A stretch of DNA of 23,195 nt from Phallusia fumigata. Its lineage: Eukaryota > Chordata > Ascidiacea > Phlebobranchia > Ascidiidae. Both the position numbers and the translations under genes were made by a program. Below, piece by piece: positions 9,101 to 18,000 of this stretch. Under the pieces are notes generated by a model, which was given only the letters and a program-made list of their open reading frames with translations, ran no database searches and was not told the origin of the DNA. The first letter of the stretch is position 1. Each line of letters opens with the position of its first letter. The stretch is from NCBI GenBank assembly GCA_008931825.1, contig QXVZ01024603.1, positions 1 through 23,195 on the forward strand. The letters are read 5' to 3'.

Positions 9101-10817
9101 TTTTAGTCGTTGAAGTGTATCCATGTTTAACCCACTAAAGAAAAAAATTTAAATTTTTGTTGTTGCATCAAACTCCAAAAATTATCTGCTACCTTTCTTT
9201 TTAATGTTAACTCTTTCCACCCCAGACCATTTTCGCAAAACTGCGTATTTTTACGCAGCCACGGCTTATTATCACGACGCAATGACGATTTCATTTACCA
9301 TCTATATATAGACACTCGGATTCTACCATAGTCGCGAAATTGTCTACATGTAGATGGTCGGGGTGGAAAGAGTTAACAGTACCCAACCTTTTTTGAAATG
9401 TTTCTTGTAAAACACATTATCAACAAACTTGCATGTGTGGATACCCACTACAGGACCTAATGTAAAATAATGTAGTAATGTATATTATTTTTAAATTGGA
9501 TCATGCTAAATTTAAACAATAGATTGGTTACTTTAAACGAGAAAATGCAAAAAGTTTTTTCTGTCTTGAAAATGAGAAGGAGTTTTTTGTTGTTAAACAA
9601 AGCTTGAAGGAAAAATGGATGCTAGTAGCTCTCAAAAAGGCAGCCTTTTCTGCTCATATTGCAATCCAAAATCTCTTGTAGCTTGTGCAATTTAGATTTC
9701 ATTGCGGGGAAAAGCAGCAGTTTGCAACTGACCCTCACCCACATGGTCCAATAAACGTTTGCTTCCTTGAATAACTTGTTGTATACACAACTTTGACAGG
9801 AGGTCTTAATGAGCGATCCCTGCCAGTGGCAGCTGTTGAACGATATCAGCCAAAATCAAATCAATGGGAGAAAATTGCTTCTCTTCAAAATGCTCGCTTC
9901 TATTTATCTGCCTGTGTTTTGGAAGGCAAAATATTTGTCATCGGCGGGTAAGATATGAAATTTTGTGGAAAAAGAAACATTAGGCATGTCAGTATCTTTT
10001 TATTTGGATGTCACACAATTTTAAACATTTTGTATTATGGTAAGTTTAATCAAATTTGAATTGTTGATTTAAATACTGAGTTGAAAAGGAATTTTAAGTT
10101 AAAATGAAAACTAGGTTTTCACACTATGTGCATTAGGGATGTGCTTAATTCTCCAAAGTGATTCAATACAAGAACCTTGGCACAATAAAATATACTACAC
10201 CAAAGTAATCTGTTACATCAATTTGGTTAATGGTTTTCTTTCTAAAATGAATGAAAAATATTAAAAAATATAGCTACAAACACAAACAGTTAACTCCATC
10301 AAGTTCTCTCCCTGTTCCGTATTCTTCATCGTTTTGTAAGACTGGTACCATGTTGCCAAACCTGTTTTTTCAGCCAAAGGTTAGAAACTCAATACATGTC
10401 AACTTTATAAAAGAAGTGTTATTATTACACTGAGTCCACTTTTGAGCTACCTACCTCATTACAGTTTCCACTGGAGCATGTTTCTTATTGCTTAAAGTTA
10501 GTGGTTTTAATTTGGGTCAACCCATCGGATTCCACTAGGCTGAAGCAATGCAGCCGAAGTTTCTTGCTTAGGGAAACACAAGTGGCTGAAACTTACAACC
10601 AACAACCCTAAACACAAGGCAGTCATGCTAACCCCTCAGCAATCTTGGTGGCTTTAGTTTAATGTAGGAAAAGTAAATTTATCAGTTATTATCTTTTTAT
10701 AGGCAAGGTGCTGAAGTTGGTCAATCAGTTGAAGCTTATGATCCGACTTCAGATATCTGGGTAACTTCTTTCAAAACTGAGCATCCAGCTACTTCAGCAA
10801 CTGTTGTTGCAATTTAA
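3132..10817 (+). CDS. KLHL-type BTB-BACK-Kelch gene A, 12 exons, exon 9 frameshifted
   Basis: By family knowledge, proteins of this type are Cullin-3 ubiquitin-ligase adaptors: BTB and BACK bind the cullin, and the kelch propeller binds substrate. Exons: 3132-3193, 3595-3718, 3952-4105, 4176-4399, 4776-4919, 4979-5057, 5125-5210, 6804-7002, 8208-8346, 8447-8605, 9800-9947, 10703-10817. All junctions join in phase except around exon 9. BTB core: TCDLTLVSEEKEFPVHK in exon 2, with the conserved Asp31 and His44-Lys45. BACK covers exons 4-5 (CAENVLRFREDAERYNL, then GIVAWVNHNP). Six kelch blades follow from exon 7, each with a GG pair and mostly Glu...Trp. Exon 9 is 139 nt against 138 in gene D. 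The extra base gives TGA at 8258-8260. A cryptic acceptor (AG 8252-8253) would keep frame and give 528 residues, losing the blade strand HIYVTGG. It may be a young pseudogene or a variant allele. Introns carry several transposons. Confidence 0.85.
3305..3390 (-). repeat. tRNA-like SINE fragment in intron 1 of gene A
   Basis: On the minus strand the segment reads TGGTTAATGCAACAGACC and then GGTTGGCAGTTTTAATCC. Their spacing resembles the A and B boxes of a tRNA-derived RNA polymerase III promoter. Copy C shares only the flanking part (CTTAAATCA), so the element either inserted into A after duplication or was deleted from C. The borders are approximate. Confidence 0.4.
5252..6463. mobile_element. 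Foldback-like element with TGTGCACA-rich inverted arms
   Basis: This fills most of the intron between exons 7 and 8 of gene A. The left arm (5252-5460) and right arm (6240-6463) are inverted relative to each other. Both start TACAAC, then AGA, ATGCA and GCACAATGTGCA, followed by tandem degenerate words such as AAAATGTGCACA. The middle part shows weaker inverted similarity and no credible transposase; the open frames there are low-complexity translations of the repeat or short. This fits a non-autonomous foldback DNA transposon. I could not find a clear target-site duplication, so the exact ends are uncertain. Confidence 0.6.
7512..7709. mobile_element. hAT-type MITE with 8-bp target duplication
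   Basis: The element begins CAGTGATTCCCAACC and ends GGTTAGGAACTACTG, terminal inverted repeats matching at 12 of 15 positions. It is flanked by perfect 8-bp direct repeats GGCTAAAC at 7504-7511 and 7710-7717. The 8-bp duplication and the CAGTG...CTG ends are the hallmark of hAT superfamily elements. At 198 bp with no transposase it is non-autonomous. It lies in the intron between exons 8 and 9 of gene A. Confidence 0.88.
7788..7855 (+). mobile_element. Single hAT-like terminus
   Basis: CAGTGGTTCCTAATCTTTTC followed by GGCCCAGACCCCTTT resembles one end of Charlie-like hAT elements. No matching inverted end or target duplication was found within the next 300 bases, so this is probably a truncated copy. 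The 3' border is arbitrary. Confidence 0.4.
9207..9376. mobile_element. TTAA-flanked MITE, piggyBac-like
   Basis: The ends read TTAACTCTTTCCACCCC and GGGGTGGAAAGAGTTAA, a perfect 17-bp inverted repeat including TTAA. The match extends inward through GACCAT after one extra base on the left. TTAA target duplication is typical of piggyBac elements. The 162-bp body has no coding capacity and contains a small inverted repeat around CTGCGTATTTTTACGCAG. It sits in the intron between exons 10 and 11 of gene A. Confidence 0.85.
10490..10650 (-). repeat. tRNA-derived SINE, minus strand
   Basis: Read on the minus strand, it starts with a tRNA-like head: GCTGAGGGGTTAGCATGACT as an A-box region, then GGTTGTAAGTTTCAGCC in the B-box place. 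Next comes CTTGTGTTTCCCTAAGCAAG and a tail CCGATGGGTTGACCCAAATT. The body and tail match the copy at 13860-14125. It lies in the last intron of gene A. The CCCTAAGCAAGAAACTT and ATTGCTTC words resemble a core shared by several animal SINEs, which I state from memory. Confidence 0.65.
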
Positions 10818-11406
10818 ATTATGTTTGCCCAACACACTTCTTACCACAAGAGTTATATAATTCCAACAGAAAAATGTTAATCCATTTTATTAAAAAACTA
10901 ACTTCCTGCTTAAGCAAGAAGTATCTCTCAACTGTATGGTTAATTATGCCTGTACCTTTCTTAATCTCTTTGGTGTATTTTGCGTGTGTTTTGCATATGT
11001 TAGTTTAAATTCTTTTAGAGAGCAATTATTTTTTTCTTTGCACATTACCCTTTGATACTTACTGTTTAGTATGTATTGTTACTACCTGGTTGTAAAGAAG
11101 GTGCCTGCTTGTTTTTAAAATTAAACCAAAGTCCCCTTAATTCATTTCTGCACTCAGCGTTGGATTGCAAAAACGCAATTTTCACCATTAAATATGGCCT
11201 AAAGGTAAGATTTACAGTTGAAACTCCAAATCAGTCACTATACGCTTCTTAGCAACTTTGCCTCATGCAGTAGTACAATACCAACTAAATGTAAATTGTA
11301 AAGTAGGGAATTGTTGTTTATTTCATGCTTCTGTGGTTGCTGTGTGTTATTACTGTGATTAGTTTTAGTTATCTTGCAGCGGGCAAGGCAAATTTTCCTT
11401 AGCGTC
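10818..11406. other. Intergenic spacer between gene A and copy C
   Basis: This holds the presumed 3'UTR of gene A, with an ATTAAA variant polyadenylation signal at 10889-10894 and no nearby AATAAA. The word GGTTGTAAAG around 11090 recurs downstream of copy C near 13301, suggesting the duplicated unit includes 3' flank. I see no gene here. Confidence 0.45.
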
Positions 11407-11586
11407 TTGTTCAAGTGGTAAACATGTATCTTATATTATACTTTGCAACATTTCAATGTCTGTTTTGAAACATTGGTTTTGTAGCCTATCGTCTTCACAT
11501 ATTTCTGTGATTATGTTTAATTATTTTGCAGTGGGCTTAAAATATTTTATCACTTATTTAAAAGTTGAAAGTTTGTGTTAAGCAAT

Positions 11587-13046
11587 ATGGAAGTCACCGA
11601 TGATGACTTTATGAGACACCAAGCATGGCTTGCACAGCAGATAATTGAGTAAGTACAGAATAGTTAAATTATTTAACTATATGTTCTGAAGTTCTCAATT
11701 TGAATCAGGCACTGAGTGTCTGATTTGTTTTGAGCAATTGTTTCTTGGGTTTGGCTCATTAACCACTTGCTTAAATCAGCACCAAATTTCTGATACTTAC
11801 AGTTAGTCCCCAAAATTTTAGCTGGAATGTTGGTTGGTGTTAAAAAATTTCTCAGTACAAAACTGGATAATTAGCGTGTTTTGCTATGCAACAGGATCCA
11901 ACACTTGTATCAGAGGAAAAGGAATTTCCAGTTAACAAAGTTGTGATAAAATATTTTGAAAAAATGTTTACCGTTGAGGTAGGATTTTTTTTATCTGCTG
12001 TAGAAAAGCTCAAATTCTATAATGCTACCTAAAAAATTTTTGTCGTGTAGCATTGCATCCTACAGACTTGAATGCACTCAGTGTTGAGCTGTTTTGACAT
12101 TCAATTAAAGACTTAAAAAAGTTTCTGCACTTATATGATTATTCCATTTTCATAATTTTATTTGCAGTGGAAAGAGAAATATTCCAATGGTGTGGAAATA
12201 AAACAGATTCCACATCAAAGGCTCAAAAATATTGAGTTTGTATATGGTGGAAGGATTGACATCACTAAAAAAATGAGAAACATCATGGATGATGCAAAAT
12301 AGCTTGAGCTGCAAGGTTCTTTGCATGATCTAAACCTAACAAACAATTTTACCATTTTAAAGAAAAGTTCCTTATTATTTGTGGTCAGTATCATAACATA
12401 AACTGGACTTGCCGACCTAGAAATCAGAAGCATCTGCTTTCAGTGGAATTGTCGCATGGGTCAACCATAACCATTGCCAACACGAAGAACTGTTTGTGAA
12501 TCTTTTTTCTACACCTGACCTAACCTCAATGGCCCTGGGTTTCTGGGAAAGGTTGCGAAAAAGTAAAAAGCATCGAAAATTTTATGTGTTTAGATACTCC
12601 TTTCTTATGACAAATTTTACTTTTTACAGAGTTTGGTGAAAACTGCACTACGCTGCATCACTAGGTGAGATCAAATTTTTGGAAAACTTTTTGGTGCAAA
12701 AGGTTATCTATGTAACTAATTTGTGCACATTCAACCTTTTAACTTTTTTCTTAGTGTAATTAAAGGAAGTACTTAAGTTTCTCAAGTTAGTACTTAAAAT
12801 TTATATTTTCTCTCTAACTGTGTTTTATATGTCTTACACATTCGTTTCTGAAACATTAGTGATTTATAATTTTAGTTGAGAAGTTTAATAAACATTTACC
12901 TTTGTTGCCAAAAAAATAATAAAATTTTGCTTTTTTACAGTGGCAAAAGTAAAGCAGTGGAAGTTTATGATGCAACTGCAAATGTTTGGACAACTTGTTT
13001 TAAAGTCGAAAAGCCTGTCGTTTCTGCCACAGTTGTTGCCCTGTAA
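11587..13046 (+). pseudogene. Decayed tandem copy C of gene A (BTB-Kelch pseudogene)
   Basis: Recognisable parts are exon 1 (11587-11648), a deleted exon 2 (11895-11978, 84 nt against 124), exon 3 (12168-12315), exon 5 (12421-12562), a 35-nt remnant of exon 6 (12630-12664) and the terminal exon 12 (12941-13046). Exon 4 and exons 7-11 are absent. Exon 1 is nearly identical to gene A (MRHQAWLAQQI). Exon 2 has lost the CDL start and turned the conserved His of HK into Asn. In exon 3 a TAG at 12300-12302 replaces a Tyr codon. Exon 5 loses bases near its end. Introns are kept and the upstream flank is shared from about 11407, so it arose by genomic duplication, not retroposition. The last exon stays fully open (VEVYDATANVW ... 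VVAL stop) and is more diverged from A than exon 1 is. Confidence 0.9.
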
Positions 13047-13859
13047 GGCAACGTTTATCTGGGTGGTAAATTTGTTAAAGCACTTTACCTGTATTATCTG
13101 ACGCCATAATGTCGATTTTTATAACTTAATTCAGTCCGTGTGTTTTAGGGGTTAAAATTATGCATAAAATGCGTAAACCGTATGCATCTGAAAACAGTAC
13201 AGTTTGTGAATATTTGTCTCAACGTTTTTTAAATATTCTCAATGACTTTTAGTTGTAATTTAAATAATGATTTTTCTTCACCTTAGCGCAAAATATTACT
13301 GTGTTGGTTGTAAAGCTATGGCTGTGCCTTGTTAAAGCTTTGATTTTTTTATAATTGTGTATTTATAGGCGCATTTTTGGAATTCAATAATTTTTTTACT
13401 TTTGCTGTGCCTATTTTGCACCGAAATAAACAGTTGCAGTACATATTTTATTGTTTTTATCTATATAGTTTATTACCACCGTATATCACAAAGCTGGTGA
13501 CTTAAAAAACTGAAGGTGCACTTAGTCCATTTTTGGATCTGCTTTGTACTTCACTTGGCACTGCAAATACAGCTGGTAATACCTTGCAATAAAAAGTACG
13601 TTAGGTAAATGTTTGTTTACATTTGTCCAGCAGGTATCTGTGTTTTGTTTAATTCCGCCGCTTAAACGCGCTACCTGTAGTATTTAACTTAACTCCCCTT
13701 ATTTTTTCCGAAATCCTAACACAACGGTATGCTAGTACTAGAATAAAAGAAGTCCGCGTTAATAGCAAGAACTTCGTAGCCGCCCTACTTAATAGCAGTA
13801 ACCCTATTTAAGTTCATTCCCTCCAGTATTTGCACGTTAAGCGGACCCAGCGAAGTTCT
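13047..13859. other. Intergenic region after copy C
   Basis: AATAAA occurs at 13425-13430, about 380 bases after the stop of copy C, and could be an inherited polyadenylation signal. The rest is AT-rich noncoding DNA. Between about 13740 and 13860 there are mixed direct and inverted words (GTCCGCGTTAA, AGAACTTCG, TTAAGCGGAC) that look like part of an unidentified repeat. I find no exon. Confidence 0.4.
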
Positions 13860-14125
13860 ATACCACCGGTGTTGTCAAGCGCCAAGTTGACCCCCTTGTA
13901 CACACAAGGTTGTGGGTTCTAATACCATCTCGGTCGCTTGTGTTTCCCTGAGCAAGAAACTTAAGGCTGGTTTACACGGACAATGTTCGCGCGTAGGAAA
14001 CATGACGCGTATGACGCTTACGAAGCGAAGTGCGTCTATTGCTCCAACCCAGAGGAACCCGATGGGTGACCCAAACTAAAGTCAGCAACTTTCTAAAATC
14101 GAAAAAATCAAATAAAAAATATGAA
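13860..14125 (+). repeat. SINE copy interrupted by a CG-rich insert
   Basis: The head carries a B-box-like GGGTTCTAATACC. It is followed by CTTGTGTTTCCCTGAGCAAG and, after an interruption, ATTGCTCCAACCCAG and GATGGGTGACCCAAACTAAA. The copy at 10490-10650 has the same blocks nearly contiguous. Here about 70 extra bases (roughly 13970-14037, from GGCTGGTTTACACGG to GCGAAGTGCGTC) separate them. The insert is unusually CpG-rich for the window. The A-rich tail near 14100-14125 fits a retroposon 3' end. Confidence 0.6.
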
Positions 14126-15007
14126 CCAACGGAACTGCAATGAAGCAGGTAGCTCGCATGAGCATTCAGGCAAAGGAAGGTTCGTTTGGTGTTCATTTTT
14201 GTAACAAGGTTAGGCAAGTTGACAAAAAGCGTTCTTATTTTAGGCGCAGCGATGGCCAGACCCGCGAAATTGCATTTTAGCACTTTTTATGCGGGTAGAT
14301 TATCCTTAAACGAAATTGACATGTAGATGGTCACAGAAAGATAAATTACCTCCAATAAAGTTAAAAATTTTCTGGAAATTTTACGATATCTATCTTCAGC
14401 GCGATCATTGTTTTTACTGTGGGAATTCCCCCGACTAAGAAGAAGATGGTAGATATGCCAAACAAATGGGTTTAACTTTAACTTGTATTTTGCTTTAAAA
14501 CTAACGATAAAAACGTAAATCATAAGCGCTTCTAATAAATATCGTTAACACAATATGTACATATGACCATACTATTTGTTTGCAAAAAAATGGCTGCATA
14601 AAATGTAGCGTAAGGATTTTGTTACCCACAGTTTTACATACAGTTCAGCAAAACTGCACTCTCACCTAACTTCTATAAAATACCTGTAATTGTAATGTCA
14701 TCTGTAAACATTGGTAAGCTCATTAAAATCCGTTATAGGAGGTTTGTATGTAAAAGTGGTTGATATACATATTTGTTAGTTTGCTTGTTGTACCTATTTG
14801 GTTGCAGTTGTAAATTATGTTGTTTTTGAAATAGCTACTGTCATTGGTGTGTAGCTGCAGGCATATGCCTCTTCAAAGTTGTGTACCATTTTATGGTTTT
14901 GTCATTGTCACCTTATCCAACGCATTAACAAGGCCTACTACAAGCAAAAATAGTTTTAAGGAGTGGAGTGCATCCTCTAACTGGTTTGGGTTTTAAACTA
15001 AATCAGT
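14126..15007. other. Intergenic region upstream of gene D
   Basis: No family exon is visible. Acceptor-like sites occur at 14801-14807 (gttgcag) and 14851-14860 (gtagctgcag) before the gene D start and could bound a 5' leader. Promoter elements cannot be assigned with any confidence. Confidence 0.35.
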
Positions 15008-18000
15008 ATGGAAACATCTAATGATGATGTTGTCTCAAAGCACCGAGATTGGTTGGGAGAGCTGCTGAACAAGTAAATTTACCTAATATTGTAGAGTGTA
15101 ATAGAAAGAAGTTTGCAAATTTACCATGTCTGCTAATGTACAAAGATTGTGGATAATATTTTACCATTTACATTTCATCATGCAAAATGACCGAGAAGCT
15201 ATAGGCTTTGTAGCTCCTCCTTTTTTGCCACACTGCTGCAAACTGTCGTAATTCTGGAAGTATCATTGTGCTCATGAGAGTAATAACCAGTTTATTGGTT
15301 GACAGACAGCACTGTAAATCGAACATGACATTTACATTTTTACAATTGGTAACTATCGATACACCAGAAATAAGTTGATATGTAATCTAAAATATTATGT
15401 AGTAAGAAAGCATATAGATTGCCCTACTTAAAAACATTGCTTTCCTAGAGTCTGCTTTGTTAAGATTTGAAAAATGATATCATTTTCAGTGTCAGTTGTG
15501 GGTCATGGGGCAATATTTGTAAGTGTATTTTTCACACATTAAAACATCGCACCCAACGGTAGTGACACAACAGGAACCTTATTGTAGTTACACATTCATT
15601 GCAGTGACCGAACAGCTAAGGAGACCACTTGTGATTTGGTATTGGAATCAGAGGGAAAACAATTTCGAGTTCACAAAAGTGTGGTGATGCTCGTTTCCAA
15701 TTATTTTAGAAAAATGTTTACTATTGAAGTAAGTATTTTTTATGTCTTACTTAATTTTTGTGAACTTTACACTATTTCTGGTGTTTTACCAGTAAATAAG
15801 AGTTTTTAATCTATCTTGAATTTTTGCCGAAATGTTGCAAAATAAATCATTTGAATCTTTCTGCTAATATGTTAAATACTCTTTGCTTTTAGTGCCCAGT
15901 TTCACTACAGGCAGAGCTCGGTGGTAAAGTTTCCTTTAAAAAATAAAATCCTTTGAAAAAGACTGCAAATTACATTTTTATGTTTTACCGTGATTTATAC
16001 ATTAATGTGTAATAGTTTTCTGTAAATTACCATCACTGTCTAAATTACCTTGCTAGGGAAACTAGAATAAGCCAGAAAACTTCACCTTATCTTTCATAGA
16101 TGATGGAGAAATACAAAGGCATTGTTAATATCGAACGAATTCCACATGAACGACTGGCAAATATTATTGAATTTATTTATTCTGGAAAAATTGAAATTAC
16201 TGAGGAGAACATGTTTGACATCTTAGATGATGCCGAATACACAGAGATTGAAGGTTTTTATTGACAGTCATGGTCTAAGACGTTAAGGACTTGACATTAG
16301 TCATTTTCGGAAACAAAACCAGAAACATATTTTTTCAATATAAAATAAAGAGTAATGTTATAGTCCACTGTTATCCTAATAAAAATTGGTGTCAACGAAA
16401 ATCAAGTAGACCCAACTATGTCCAGTTTCCAGATGTTTTCTTTCACCAAGCGAAATAAACTCAACTCAACTTAAACCTTAACAAAACTCAGCTATATATT
16501 TGACTTGATGGTCTCATGACTTATTTTTCTAATACAAGGCTGATTTTAATAATCAAGTTGTATTTTAACTAAGTTGTTTAAGTTCTATTTTTTGAATTTT
16601 TATTCTCAGTGTTGAAAACAAAATGTGCCACTTTTATCGGTACGGTGGTGTCCGCCGAAAACTGCCTAAACCTCCAGGCTTACGCTCAGCGGTACAATCT
16701 TGATGAGGTACAAAACAAAACAAAGCAATGTATTATGGAACACATGTCAACGGTGGTGCAGCATGAAGATTTTGCAAAACTTAATTTTAGTGAAATATGT
16801 GCAGTACTTGCGGAAAGAAAGAAGGCAAGTTCGTTTTACTAAGTCCCAGCTATCTATTCATTGAATGCGCATAAAAATATTTTTTAGGACTGCGAGGAAG
16901 CTGTTTTTACTGGAATTGTAAAGTGGGTTAATTATACTCCACTGGAACGTGAGGGATTTTTTGAAAAACTGTTTTCCCAACTTAACCTCACCCAAATGAC
17001 TCCTAAATTTCTTGCTAAAGTTCGGAATGAGGTGAATCATTCTTTTGCAACATTTGTTGCAGTGACCATCAATTTTACAATTTACCTTTTTAGTAATATA
17101 GCAGTGGTGTTTTGTAACATATATTTTCAGTTTTATTTTGTTAGTTTTCAGGGTATTATTGTAGTTTTCAGAAAAAAAGACAAACAATGCTTTAGTACTG
17201 CACTACTTGTTTCATTTTCACCTTTAGTTGCCATTGAAAATATTTTATTGTGATTTTCGTATGTTATAGTAAAGTCATGACAAATGCAATGTATTGTGAC
17301 TTGCTTTAGCTTTTATTAAAGCAGTTATTAAAAAAAATGGAACAACAATTGATGTGAGATTAAGTTAGTTTCTATGTATACACTGATGTTTGTATATTTC
17401 TAAATTCATAATAATATAGTTACCAGTGTCTCATGTTGTTTTGTCCTTACAATTTTATTGTTTTTGCCCTAAAGCAGAGCTTCCCAAACTACGGGTCGCG
17501 ACCCTTTAGTGATCACGCAAAGAATTTTATGGGTAACGAGTACACAAATTGTCGTTTAGCTCAGTATCATGTTTAAAGTTTTCATCAAATGTTAAGGGTC
17601 GCAAAAAAAATTTTATCAATAAAAAAAGTGGTCGCAGACCAAAAAGTTTTTGAAGCCCCTCCCTAAAGTATACACCAGAGCAGCAAAAAAGGTATTATTT
17701 TTTGAGATGAATATTGTAATATTTCTTGTTTGACCAGAACTTGGTAAAGAAAAACCTGGTGTGTTCCAATCAACTAGTAAATGCTTTATTTGAAATCAGC
17801 TACCCAGCACTTTCCTGTAAGTTGGACTTGCTACAAAAATCCTAAGTATTGATTAATATGTTTTTCTCTTTAGATGACTTTTTGTTGATTGGTGGTGAAG
17901 AAATTGAGACAGAATGCACTGCCTACAGTGTTGATACCCTAAAATCAAAGATTTTGCCAGTAAGGTTGTTTTCTTGTTTTTACTTCATTTCTTTTAGTTT

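Noticed and set aside
13972..14523. Two minus-strand open frames of 103 and 78 codons
   Set aside because: The first runs across the SINE and its insert, and the second has no family resemblance. Both look like chance frames.
15905..15935. GCAGAGCTCGGTGGTAAAG looks like the 5' part of a tRNA
   Set aside because: No anticodon arm, B box or acceptor-stem partner follows, so at most it is a SINE fragment.
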